Shown in pieces: positions 36,101 to 42,200 of a stretch of DNA of 64,000 bases (positions within the stretch are counted from its first letter, which is position 1; every line of letters begins with the position of its first letter). This DNA is from Trogon surrucura (taxonomy: Eukaryota > Chordata > Aves > Trogoniformes > Trogonidae): positions 48,456,264 to 48,520,263 of the forward strand of contig CM036621.1 of the NCBI GenBank assembly GCA_020746105.1. Reading direction: 5' to 3'. The notes below the pieces were generated by a model. That model was not told the DNA's origin. It searched no databases and was given only the letters and a program-made list of their open reading frames with translations. Made by a program: the position numbers and the translations under genes.

Positions 36101-36210
36101 GGATAAAGCAGTTGGGTCTTACCTCCTTGCTGCTGGGCATGAACCGAGCAAAAGCCTGAGAGTAGAAGGCAAAACATTGCCACAAAGGGCAAATGTCGGT
36201 GTTTCCTCAT
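146..36210 (-). CDS. COL6A3: COL6A3, collagen type VI alpha-3 chain (5' three-quarters; 3' end outside window)
   Basis: This is a secreted extracellular-matrix protein that assembles with alpha-1 and alpha-2 chains into type VI collagen microfibrils. I placed 28 coding exons by acceptor and donor sites; they join without a frame break to 2315 codons. Order: signal peptide, vWA domains N10 to N1, a Cys-rich linker, then Gly-X-Y repeats. The N-terminus (MRKHRHLP) and the domain order match human COL6A3 as I remember it, and alpha-1 and alpha-2 chains have only one N-terminal vWA domain. COL6A5 and COL6A6 lack this signal peptide and exon pattern. Every vWA exon starts and ends in phase 1, so single modules can be skipped in frame. 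The coordinates span introns; the separate exon entries give the coding parts. The gene continues past the left edge, so the remaining helix and the C-terminal domains are not visible. No frameshift or stop was found. Confidence 0.98.
197..954 (-). other. COL6A3 intron 28
   Basis: Ordinary GT-AG intron; no repeat, RNA gene or conserved-looking block recognised. Bases 1-145 are likewise the start of intron 29. Confidence 0.85.
955..1017 (-). CDS. COL6A3: COL6A3 exon 28: collagen triple helix
   Basis: This 63-nt exon encodes 21 residues starting [19 protein letters not shown]. The repeat is perfect. The acceptor is CCTGTTTTCAG and the donor is ATG|GTAAGT. Confidence 0.94.
1681..1743 (-). CDS. 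COL6A3: COL6A3 exon 27: collagen triple helix starting with Ala in place of Gly
   Basis: This 63-nt exon encodes 21 residues starting [19 protein letters not shown]. The first codon is GCT (Ala) where the register set by exon 26 (ending GPR) demands Gly, so one triplet reads A-G-F. The human exon has the same length and begins GSG. The acceptor is TTCCATTCCAG, with no other AG nearby that would restore Gly. The donor is AAAG|GTATGT. Confidence 0.93.
2286..2530 (-). mobile_element. CR1 LINE fragment (3' end), minus strand
   Basis: The plus strand begins with the reverse complement of the CR1 3' repeat (agaatcatagaatta) and continues with the typical core (ggttggaaaagacctctaag, then tccaaccatcaat, then ttccctgggcagcctggtcc). 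It is a 5'-truncated copy in intron 26, in the same orientation as the gene. Confidence 0.9.
2673..2735 (-). CDS. COL6A3: COL6A3 exon 26: collagen triple helix
   Basis: This 63-nt exon encodes 21 residues starting [19 protein letters not shown]. The repeat is perfect. The acceptor is TTCCCCACACAG and the donor is CAGG|GTAAAG. Confidence 0.94.
3032..3094 (-). CDS. COL6A3: COL6A3 exon 25: collagen triple helix
   Basis: This 63-nt exon encodes 21 residues starting [19 protein letters not shown]. The repeat is perfect. The acceptor is TTCACTTCAAG and the donor is CCACAG|GTCAGT. Confidence 0.94.
3598..3633 (-). CDS. COL6A3: COL6A3 exon 24: collagen triple helix (36 nt)
   Basis: This exon encodes twelve residues, [12 protein letters not shown], four perfect triplets. 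The acceptor is TTTGTTCACAG and the donor is TTAAG|GTAAGT. Confidence 0.93.
4324..4377 (-). CDS. COL6A3: COL6A3 exon 23: collagen triple helix
   Basis: This 54-nt exon encodes [18 protein letters not shown]. It has the length of its human counterpart but diverged X and Y residues. The acceptor is TTTTCCCTTAG and the donor is GAAG|GTGAGC. Confidence 0.94.
4836..4864. repeat. (TAA)n microsatellite followed by a T run
   Basis: About seven TAA units run into an eight-T tract, in intron 22. A separate G run of eleven lies at 4175-4185 in intron 23. Confidence 0.9.
5090..5155 (-). CDS. COL6A3: COL6A3 exon 22: collagen triple helix with interruption
   Basis: This 66-nt exon encodes 22 residues starting [14 protein letters not shown]. 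The repeat is broken between GVD and GTR by four residues (NTQR), a net gain of one residue. Human COL6A3 has the same kind of break at the same place (GQDSQERG). The acceptor is ATTGCTTTCAG and the donor is ATG|GTAACA. Confidence 0.94.
5567..5629 (-). CDS. COL6A3: COL6A3 exon 21: collagen triple helix with two RGD motifs
   Basis: This 63-nt exon encodes 21 residues, [20 protein letters not shown] followed by P. Two RGD tripeptides lie seven residues apart in an otherwise perfect repeat; collagen VI RGDs are recognised by integrins. The acceptor is TCCTCTTGCAG and the donor is CCG|GTAAAT. Confidence 0.95.
5812..5865 (-). CDS. COL6A3: COL6A3 exon 20: collagen triple helix
   Basis: This 54-nt exon encodes [18 protein letters not shown], six perfect triplets. 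The acceptor is preceded by a long T-rich tract (visible as the A-run at 5868-5885 on the plus strand). The donor is AGG|GTAGGT. Confidence 0.94.
5973..6017 (-). CDS. COL6A3: COL6A3 exon 19: collagen triple helix
   Basis: This 45-nt exon encodes [15 protein letters not shown], five perfect triplets rich in acidic residues. The human counterpart has the same length. The acceptor is ATCTTCTGCAG and the donor is GAG|GTCAGT. Confidence 0.94.
6135..6161 (-). CDS. COL6A3: COL6A3 exon 18: collagen triple helix (27 nt)
   Basis: This very short exon encodes nine residues, GSRGFPGEK, matching the human peptide as recalled. It is bounded by a CTCTCTTTAG acceptor and a GAAG|GTATGG donor. Its phase 0-0 borders keep the Gly-X-Y register. 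Confidence 0.93.
7126..7197 (-). CDS. COL6A3: COL6A3 exon 17: collagen triple helix with Cys and N-glycan site
   Basis: This 72-nt exon encodes 24 residues beginning [22 protein letters not shown] is an N-glycosylation sequon. The Cys in QGCPG is residue 50 of the helix counted from the first GQR triplet of exon 15 (15 + 18 + 17). That is the cysteine known to help stabilise collagen VI tetramers. The acceptor is CTCCACGCAACAG and the donor is CAAG|GTATGT. Confidence 0.96.
8223..8276 (-). CDS. COL6A3: COL6A3 exon 16: collagen triple helix
   Basis: This 54-nt exon encodes 18 residues (six triplets) ending YPGDEGGP. It corresponds to human exon 16 (same length, same YPGDEGGP end), whose in-frame skipping is a recurrent cause of dominant collagen VI myopathy. 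The acceptor is TTGTCTTACAG and the donor is CCG|GTGAGT. Confidence 0.95.
8688..8780 (-). CDS. COL6A3: COL6A3 exon 15: Cys-rich linker and start of triple helix
   Basis: This 93-nt exon (phase 0-0) encodes [20 protein letters not shown] and then [12 protein letters not shown]. Four cysteines in the linker (CC...C.C) precede the first Gly-X-Y triplet (GQR). An RGD sits at the very start of the helix. Both features are the same in human COL6A3. The acceptor is TTTTGCTGCAG and the donor is AAAG|GTAGGT. Confidence 0.96.
8781..10142 (-). other. COL6A3 intron 14
   Basis: This 1362-bp intron separates N1 from the helix-opening exon. A purine-rich low-complexity tract lies at about 9207-9240. No gene or transposon was recognised. 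Confidence 0.85.
10143..10288 (-). CDS. COL6A3: COL6A3 exon 14: vWA domain N1, last part
   Basis: This 146-nt exon enters in phase 1 and leaves in phase 0. It encodes [19 protein letters not shown] through [12 protein letters not shown]. The block LEFGRGF.Y.RPLR.NLLDLD is almost identical to human COL6A3. The acceptor is CCCCACATTCAG and the donor is CAGCTC|GTAAGT. Confidence 0.95.
10635..10713 (-). CDS. COL6A3: COL6A3 exon 13: vWA domain N1, middle part
   Basis: This 79-nt exon enters in phase 0 and leaves in phase 1. It encodes [18 protein letters not shown] through TLHTE, which aligns with the human segment starting VVIHFTDGADG. The TDG element of the vWA fold is present although N1 lacks the DxSxS element. 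The acceptor is TTCTCTCCCAG and the donor is GAAG|GTAACA. Confidence 0.93.
10714..11138 (-). other. COL6A3 intron 12, GC-AG type
   Basis: The donor is AAG|GCAAGT and the acceptor is TTCTCTCCCAG. The GC donor otherwise matches the consensus strongly, as is usual for the roughly one percent of vertebrate introns that use GC. No GT nearby keeps the frame. Intron 13 (10289-10634) is GT-AG. Confidence 0.85.
11139..11485 (-). CDS. COL6A3: COL6A3 exon 12: vWA domain N1, first part
   Basis: This 347-nt exon enters in phase 1 and leaves in phase 0. It encodes [14 protein letters not shown] through [21 protein letters not shown]1 has no MIDAS (FDVTD), and the conserved cysteines (DCDLD and SCTGN) fit human N1. 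The 3' splice site of the intron before it is normal (CCCTTTCAG), but the donor after it is AAG|GCAAGT, a GC donor. A nearby GT (AAAAAG|GTCACC, 13 nt further) would break the frame with exon 13. Confidence 0.93.
11486..13108 (-). other. COL6A3 intron 11
   Basis: A 1623-bp intron; a T run lies at about 11696-11712. Nothing else was recognised. Introns 10 (13712-14111) and 9 (14715-15338) are also featureless apart from the 18-bp tandem repeat in intron 9. Confidence 0.85.
13109..13711 (-). CDS. COL6A3: COL6A3 exon 11: vWA domain N2
   Basis: This 603-nt exon (phase 1-1) encodes a vWA module starting [20 protein letters not shown]. The signatures [44 protein letters not shown] and the terminal CPGPTDVTR are close to human N2. 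A lone Cys in CPG is conserved and probably pairs outside the module. The acceptor is AATCTTTTCAG and the donor is AAGAG|GTGAGC. Confidence 0.96.
14112..14714 (-). CDS. COL6A3: COL6A3 exon 10: vWA domain N3
   Basis: This 603-nt exon (phase 1-1) encodes a vWA module with [20 protein letters not shown] at its start. The first MIDAS element is intact (DSSDS), but the Thr is replaced (VNVGKALD) and the third element reads LGDRS. The segment [17 protein letters not shown] and the GGSP turn match human N3. The acceptor chosen (CCCTGCAG, ct at 14715-14716) has a better pyrimidine tract than a second in-frame AG nine bases downstream. The donor is GACCCG|GTAAGA. Confidence 0.95.
15067..15102. repeat. 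Two-copy 18-bp tandem repeat
   Basis: The 18-base unit tttgacttgaaaatcaga occurs twice head to tail in intron 9, and a degenerate third form (ttgacatgaaaatc) follows near 15123. Confidence 0.85.
15339..15938 (-). CDS. COL6A3: COL6A3 exon 9: vWA domain N4
   Basis: This 600-nt exon (phase 1-1) encodes a vWA module starting [16 protein letters not shown]. The segment [10 protein letters not shown]-like [20 protein letters not shown] and the tail [16 protein letters not shown] mirror human N4. MIDAS is degenerate ([18 protein letters not shown]). The sequence is GC-richer than its flanking introns, as expected for coding DNA. The acceptor is CTTCTCTGCAG and the donor is TGACG|GTAAGG. Confidence 0.95.
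15939..16989 (-). other. COL6A3 intron 8
   Basis: A 1051-bp GT-AG intron; nothing recognised. Confidence 0.85.
16990..17610 (-). CDS. COL6A3: COL6A3 exon 8: vWA domain N5
   Basis: This 621-nt exon (phase 1-1) encodes a vWA module starting [19 protein letters not shown]. The helical segment [24 protein letters not shown] and the motif [15 protein letters not shown] are close to human N5. MIDAS is partial (DGSDG, NTGAALD, TAD). This is the longest module in the array, with an extended C-terminal tail ([13 protein letters not shown]). The acceptor is GTCTCGAACAG and the donor is TCCAG|GTGAGA. Confidence 0.96.
17611..20268 (-). other. COL6A3 intron 7
   Basis: A 2658-bp intron containing the degenerate CR1-like tail at about 19070-19513. 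The rest is unrecognised. Confidence 0.85.
19070..19513 (+). mobile_element. Degenerate CR1-like LINE 3' end, plus strand
   Basis: The tail ccttccagccctatttc followed by tgtttctatgattctaag is a CR1 3' terminus. Before it, ggttttcagaggagattaga and the weaker caaggaaagattgaatgagc match the usual CR1 order but with heavy divergence and insertions. The 5' limit is uncertain. It lies in intron 7. Confidence 0.65.
20269..20835 (-). CDS. COL6A3: COL6A3 exon 7: vWA domain N6
   Basis: This 567-nt exon (phase 1-1) encodes a vWA module starting [18 protein letters not shown]. It is the shortest single-exon module of the array (189 codons against 200-207). It keeps the fold core ([39 protein letters not shown]) but has lost the MIDAS threonine and aspartate. 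The acceptor is TTTATTCTAG and the donor is AACAG|GTACAG. Confidence 0.96.
20836..22135 (-). other. COL6A3 intron 6
   Basis: A 1300-bp intron; no repeat or gene recognised. Confidence 0.85.
22136..22735 (-). CDS. COL6A3: COL6A3 exon 6: vWA domain N7
   Basis: This 600-nt exon (phase 1-1) encodes a vWA module starting [22 protein letters not shown] is partial: DGSLN, NTGSALN, then VTAGRS in place of TDG. The segment [10 protein letters not shown] and the end [13 protein letters not shown] match human N7 almost word for word as I recall it. The acceptor is GCTCTACTGCAG and the donor is AACAG|GTAATA. Confidence 0.96.
22736..25449 (-). other. COL6A3 intron 5
   Basis: A 2714-bp AT-rich intron; no repeat or gene recognised. 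Confidence 0.85.
25450..26052 (-). CDS. COL6A3: COL6A3 exon 5: vWA domain N8
   Basis: This 603-nt exon (phase 1-1) encodes a vWA module starting [18 protein letters not shown]. The fold markers are clear: NTGSALDFV after the GG turn, and [10 protein letters not shown] cysteine occupies the place where the other modules read GSR (here AAGCRMEEG), which leaves it with no obvious partner in the domain. The acceptor is TTACTTGCAG and the donor is GTCAG|GTAATT. Confidence 0.96.
26053..30202 (-). other. COL6A3 intron 4
   Basis: A 4150-bp intron between N9 and N8, with one CR1 fragment at 26853-26966. Nothing else was recognised. Confidence 0.85.
26853..26966 (-). mobile_element. CR1 LINE fragment, minus strand
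   Basis: This short copy begins gaatcacagaatcacggaat and continues with ggattggaagggacctcgaa, ccccctgccagagcagg and ataggaacgtgtcc. It is the 3'-terminal part of a CR1 in intron 4. Confidence 0.88.
30203..30805 (-). CDS. COL6A3: COL6A3 exon 4: vWA domain N9
   Basis: This 603-nt exon (phase 1-1) encodes a vWA module starting [16 protein letters not shown] and ending PTIVTE. The first MIDAS element is degenerate (DGSNN instead of DxSxS) and the third is SGG instead of TDG; the NTGAALE threonine remains. The acceptor has an eight-T run before AAAG and the donor is GAAG|GTATGT. It is flanked by the two largest introns that can be measured (3.7 and 4.2 kb), which fits a cassette exon. N9 skipping is known in mammals. 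Confidence 0.96.
30806..34554 (-). other. COL6A3 intron 3
   Basis: A 3749-bp intron between N10 and N9. It holds low-complexity T and C runs; open frames in it lack any recognisable homology. Confidence 0.85.
33758..33791. repeat. T run and C run (low complexity)
   Basis: A tract of about twelve T (33758-33769) is followed by a 15-base C tract (33777-33791) in intron 3. Length is likely polymorphic or uncertain in assembly. Confidence 0.85.
34555..35172 (-). CDS. COL6A3: COL6A3 exon 3: vWA domain N10
   Basis: This 618-nt exon (phase 1 to phase 1) encodes one vWA module beginning [12 protein letters not shown]. It has all three MIDAS elements: DxSxS (DSSWS), a Thr in GGGTETGKG, and the Asp of VLTDGQS. 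It is the only N-domain here with the full set, so it is the best candidate for metal-dependent ligand binding. Two N-glycosylation sequons (NMT and NFT) are visible and match positions I recall in human N10. The acceptor is TTTTCTTAAAG and the donor is ACAG|GTAATG. In mammals this exon is alternatively spliced; its symmetry here allows the same. Confidence 0.96.
35173..36122 (-). other. COL6A3 intron 2, CpG-enriched
   Basis: A 950-bp intron that is visibly richer in CpG than the other introns, especially at 35260-35480 and 35690-36085. No exon is supported in it. The CpG content could mark an internal regulatory element. Confidence 0.7.
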
Positions 36211-36269
36211 TTTGGCCTTTTATCTGAGTTTTCCTTTTATCCTTTGTTTCAAAGCACCAAATGTGAGAC
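36123..36269 (-). CDS. COL6A3: COL6A3 exon 2: end of 5'UTR and signal peptide
   Basis: Translation starts at the ATG at 36208-36210, with A at -3. It encodes a basic n-region (MRKHRH), a hydrophobic core (about residues 8-20) and a probable signal-peptidase site after VHA, leaving a mature start at QQQG. The coding part is 36123-36210 (88 nt) and ends in phase 1 at a GAG|GTAAGA donor. Bases 36211-36269 are 5'UTR with no upstream ATG. The acceptor at 36270-36271 follows a long pyrimidine tract, so at least one non-coding exon lies further upstream. The signal peptide closely resembles that of human COL6A3. Confidence 0.95.
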
Positions 36270-39200
36270 CTAAGGGAGAAAAACAGGGAGAGTGAGAAAC
36301 AGAAGCACTGCTGACCAGGCACAGATCAGGCCCAAGACAAAAAACGTGGGTTTCCAATGCTTTTGTGGTAGTTTGGCAGGGAAAAAAATATTTTAATGCT
36401 GGACAGTCTGCTTTGTGGCAAACAGGAATCGTTGCTCACATAATTGTCATTTGATCATTCATTAGATGGCTTTTTCTTGTCTATGCTCTCCTAGGCAATG
36501 CGTCAGCCTGGGTTTCTACCACCAACCCTCAAAAAATATGATAGCCTCTCACCTGTCCTCCTTGCCCATGGGATGACCAGCCGTAACATCTTGGCCAACG
36601 TCTTCCCTCTTGCTGTTGCCCTTTCTTATTTTATTTTTTACCAACACCATACTAATAATTGCCCTGAACATCCTTCTTTGCCTCAGCTCACCTCTTCAGC
36701 TGTCCCAAAAATACAAATGGAAATTTAATTACTCCAGATCCAAGTGAAGCACATGATCTGGCTGTACAGCAAAAAGCCCTTGGACTCCCCCAAGCTTGTA
36801 GCCCAGGCTCTGGAATATCCTGCACCGAATGATCACATTCTGGAAATGCACCAAGAATAATATTTTATGTGTTGGAGCCAAAAACATAATTTATGCAAGT
36901 TTCTTATCTGTGATCCACCTGGCATGACTTCTGAAACCACATCTCCTTCAGGAAAGCTGTATATCTGTTGTCATAGAGATGGCAAATTTATTATTTAATC
37001 TTCATTTCCAAGCCTACAGAGCAGAAACCAGCAAGGCTTGCTTAACTGAGAAAATATCTTCCCAACAGGGAATGCAGTGATTTAATATTTTTCATTCCCC
37101 TCAAGGAGCTCAATTACTCAAATGAGCCAAAAGTGATTCAAATACATCAACCAGGTCACCGTAAAAAAAAAAAAAAAGTTTTACAAAATATTAATTTTCT
37201 TATTACCGTCCTTGCCAAGTCCATCAAGCCAGAGAGTTATGACCAATACAAGAGCCTAAGAGAGCTAGGGGGAAGACTAACCCTCTCTTTAAGGAAAGCC
37301 ATGGTAGTTAGACAGATGGCACAGCCAAAACCAGATCCAAGTGCTGGGAATTAGGGAAAATTCAGAAATAAACATCTGAACAGCTGATCCCCCTGCCACT
37401 GAAGACATATTCCTCAGGACTATCAGAGGGGGGGGTTCAGTGGGAAGGAGGGGATAATGTCCACTTAGTTTCCTGAAGCCCAGTGTGATGCTGCCACTCC
37501 CACTGGCTCCCTGCACGTCAATGCTGGGTTAGGGTCTGGTCCTTCTCAGGAGAAGGAGTTTGCAGCGTCCGCTCTTCCATCTGCTCCAGGTGGCATGTCT
37601 GAATGCTGTATGGCGTGAGTCAGGCAAAAGCAGGCTCTACCTTTCCCCCCCCTTTGTGTATAATAATAATAAAAATAACAACAACATTAATAACAATAAT
37701 AATGCCAGGTGGAGAGATATTTAGCAGGTGCCCAGAGCCAGCAGCTAGCACGCAGCATTAATTAAGACGTGACAAGTCTTCCCTTTTATTGGCAACTCCT
37801 TTATTTATAGAGGCAGCTGTTGCAGCCCAGAGGTATCACTATCATTCATAAAAAGACTAAAAAAAAAATCATCCTTTTTAGCTGGCACCCATCCATCATC
37901 CTGGCTGTTTGGGTCCAAGCCAAACCTCCCAGTGTCTCCAGTGGGAGCAAACCTGTTCTGCTGGACGGTGCCTCTGATTTACAGCTTGCTCCCAGAAAAC
38001 GTAGGTACACCCAAATGCATGGAGAGGGTCAAGACGGGCTCGTTTCCCTACGGGTGCAGGTTAGCCATGGGTGCTGCTGCAGGGTTCCTCCCTTGAGCAC
38101 ACAAATATAGAAAGGTCTGTGGGTTTGCAAAATGCCCTGAGCTTGTGATAACCACCCATCCAACCCCACTGGAGCATCTCCCCTCTGGGCAGAAGAGGTT
38201 TATGGAAGAGCTGAAAGTTTTTTGAGACGAGCTTGCCTTGCAGCATCCATTGGGAGTAAAAATTATGCTCTCAATGAATGAGAAACGTGAAATAAAATGC
38301 ATGCTACAGAAAAGCAGCTTGTTAAAATAACGTACGCAGGAAAAGTGTTAGTATTTCTTTTCAAAAATGCAGGAAGTTATGTTATCATCCTGTTTATTAG
38401 CTGCTGGCATCCTATCCCTCTGCAGTCGCAACAGCTGGGGTGAACAGAGCATCAAGATAAATGAGTGAAAATTAATGTCTTACGGGCTAATAAATTACAG
38501 GAACAAAGCAAACATTTGGGGTTTTTTTGGTTTGAACACTGAGCAGCTGCAGAGAGCCTTATGGGGCTGTTTATAGCCATGAAAAGCAGCAGAAGGGAAA
38601 AGTAAATCTCCCTGATAATACGAAATCTCCCCTGCCCACAACACCCCCCCACCATGACCATTCCACAGTGATAGGCAACTGGACTTTACATGGAATGAGA
38701 TTTCCAAACTCAGCGGTGGATCTACACCTACACCTTCAGGGCTACTTTGGCTTGAAGCCCCTTAAAGAACTGCCTTGACCATGCTCAAACAAGGAACCTG
38801 GAGAAGAGCCAGGGCCGAACCCATCTCCATGAGGTCCCTTTGGGTCATGGTTCAGTCCCAGAACCCTGTGGCAGAGAAACCAGCTGTATTTTAGGTACTT
38901 CCACCCTGGCAAACTGAAACAACTGAAAGTCATGAGTCAGCTCTTTGGGCACCATTAGATAAACCTGTATATCACAGTGTATTAAAACAACAACTCACTC
39001 TCAGCTTTGGCTTATTTGCCCTGGCCATCTGGGAAACAAAATGCCTTTTTCAAGCAATAATAACTTGGCTGTTCCTGTTAGTCACCTTCTTTTCCGTTTT
39101 AGTTTTTAGGAGGCTTCCAGACCTATGTCCAGCTTGCTCTGTGAACCACCACCATAGTGCAGCATGCTTCCCCAAAACCCTCGTGAAATCACAGGAGCTG

Positions 39201-42200
39201 TGATTAGTTATTAGAAGAAGTAGCAAAGCCTTGCAGGAAGCACCGAGCATTTAAGCACAGGTGGTCCTGATCGGGGTTTTCCCTTATATACCACCCCTCA
39301 CAGCCCCCTTGTTAGCCCAGCAGGAGGGGCTAGGTGTTTGTAGGGGGGGAGTGGGTGAGGAGATGATCTTCCTGGAGGGGATGGCCTTTGAGAAGGAGCA
39401 AGGACAGCAGGCTTTTTTGCAGAGGTAAGGTACTTAGTGGGATGGTCGTGAGGGGTTAGGATCAAAACTCTACTCAGATCTGGTTTGACTGAACCAACAA
39501 CAAGTCTCTAGCTCAGTAGGAGGAGTGGGTTTAAGACAGTAAATGATGTAATTTTTTTGCTGTTTAGAGGTAGGTCTTATTGCCTTGCCTTGTTGATGCA
39601 CAAGAAATAACTTGCTTTGCTCAATATGCTCTTCCTTTGTGTCCCAAACTGCTTCTGATCACAAGCTGGAGATTGCCCTAGCTTTGCAGGGAGTACAGGG
39701 TCAAAACAAGCCTGTGAATATCTGTTAATTCATTTTAATTCTTCATTAGGGCAGGTATCTGCTTTACAACTTTATTCTCCTGGGTTGTTGTTATTTCCAG
39801 TAAGGCAATTACATTTTGGATTTCTTTTTTTATTTTAAATGAAAAGTTTCTTGAAGTTCTGGGAGGAGTGAGAGCTCTGGTGGAGCTTTTGATATAACCA
39901 CTGTGAGGTGGAAAAAAAATTGCGAAAAAACCATGACTGCTGAGTGCCTTTAAAAAAGCCAAATGTTTTCCTCAACTAGCACCAAACTCTGAGTAGCAAG
40001 CCTCTTAATAATTCACGTGCTAAAAGATTAACTCATGTAGCTTTCAATAATCTGAAGTTTTAATGCTTGTCTAGAGTTTATATAGTGTGTGGTGACCTCT
40101 TAATGTTGCAGTATGTCCTCTATTTCATCAGAAGATATACATCTGTTTGTAATAATGCTTTCAAAAAGCAATCATTTCTACCACTAGCACAATGAAGTGA
40201 TTTCCTTAAATATTTTCCCCAGCAGCTATTTTTTGCTTATTGCATACTTCCCTGTGCAGAGAGTTTGACATTTTACTTATTTTTTTTCAAGTAGATGTTT
40301 CAAATTCACTTTCTAAGCAATCATTTGCTTGTGTGTGTGTTTTTCACTATAATGTAGTTAAAAAAAATCTCTAAAAGTGCAAAGCAAATGAGTAGACTTA
40401 AAAAGCAGAACATATAAGACAGGAAAAAATTACCACAGCTGTTACATATCACTGATTCATTATATATGCATCTCAGCTGGGCTGGCTGGCTTGGAGAGGA
40501 GGGAATAGTATCTATAGCTTTGGTGTGTATAGAAATGTGATGTGTCTCCATGTATAGACATGGATGGGTGCAATGGCAGGTAGCGGGAATAATTAATATT
40601 GGTGCAAAACAACTGCTAAATCTGACTGCCCAGCTGGGCAGTGCTTCAGGCACTGCTGTAATCTGTTTCAAACGACTGTAAGAGAAAGCAGTTGGCACAG
40701 CTCAAGCTGTCTGAGAGGCTTTTTGCTCTAGTGTTTCATAGTTGCTGAATGCTTTTCTTCAAGGCTAAAGGACTGAGCTGGACAGAACTGACTCTTTGGG
40801 TGCAATAACCAGGAAACGCAAAATTAGTGATTTACTTGTGAAGTCTCTTCCCATGAACTCTCCCTCCCCATGACTTGTTGCTGCTGTGAGGAGGTGAGCA
40901 GCCTCTGGGAAAGGACAGAAGACCCAAATAGGTAGGCAAAGCCATGACATGTGTGCTCTTCTGGGGGCAAATGGCCTGGGTTTGGGTTTGGGCTTGGCCT
41001 TGGGCAGCCTGTATAGCTTTGCTAGCTGGTACAGCCAGGGACTTTTGGGAAGCCTCCCTGTCACAGACCACAGCACCTGTGGTCCAATTTTCTTCCTAGT
41101 CCTGGGGCATCCCCACAAAATATCTTGAATTAAAGTCTTGAAAGCAATTGCAACCCTTAAATTTAACTTGGTAGGAGAGGGGTGGGTTGGGTTGTCTTGC
41201 ACTAGAAGAAATCGGTAGATTTGCGCCCGAGTCCGAACAGTGTTTCTAAGAGGGGATCAATCGGGGCAGGTGGGAGGACAAAGTATCATCCCTCAGAAGA
41301 TGCGGGAGATGAGATGTTGTGAGTGTGAAAGTCTGTCCCATGGGGATGTCGGGGTCACAACCGAGATGCTACTGCCTTCACGTGGCTTTGCGTTGTTGGA
41401 CTCTCCCCATGCCTCATCATCGCCGAATGGCTCAGCCTGAAATACATTTGACTTGCTTGTTCTCTGCTACATGCACGGGAGGCAGCGGGAAGCTGCGAGG
41501 TTGCAGTAAGCCTTGCCTAGCAGCTTGAAAGTGGACGTCAACCACTTGGAACAACTATTTGCAGCCCCAGCAGTAGGCTGTACGTCTGGTTGTGGCTGTG
41601 GAGCAATTAGGGAGGGGAAAAAGCTCCTGAAGTCCTGATATGGAGCCATGGTGGCAGGGATTGTGCCCTGTGATGCGTGCTCCTCTTGGATGGATGAACC
41701 CTCCCTTAAATTTCTCTGCACTGTTAAGAGCTCTGAGTTGAGGAAAATGCTAGCCAAGATACCATCCTGGCAGTCATTTTGGCCGAGGAGGCTGAATGTC
41801 ATGGTTTTTCTTTTCCGTGTGAAATAGCAGAATCGTCTTTGGAAAGAAACTTAAGTGTCCCAAGTGATGATTTATTTAGAGCACTAAGTCTCACCTGACC
41901 CCAGAGCTTCCAGGAGAAGCAAAGCTATTCCTAGGGACTCAGGATGAGCAGTAGAAAGCAGATCATTAATTTATTCATAGCTCTAAGTGGAGTTATTTCA
42001 ATTTGCACCCCTTTTGAAGGGTTTCCATTAACATTGCTGCCATCTGGCATTAATGGCACTGGGAAGCTGAGGGTTGTTGGGTTGAGGACTACTCCTGAAA
42101 ACATTTCTTCCTACAGAGGTAGACCTGAGCATTGAAACCAAACAAGCTTAAAAGGGTGGAAAAAATCTTCCTGCTTTTGCAAACCACTTGAGCTCTGACT

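Noticed and set aside
35492-36106. Plus-strand open frame of 204 codons
   Set aside because: It is low in recognisable motifs, lies opposite intron 2 in a CpG-rich stretch that has few stops by composition, and resembles no family.
40975-41010. Telomere-like TTTGGG repeats
   Set aside because: Only two imperfect units, so chance is enough.
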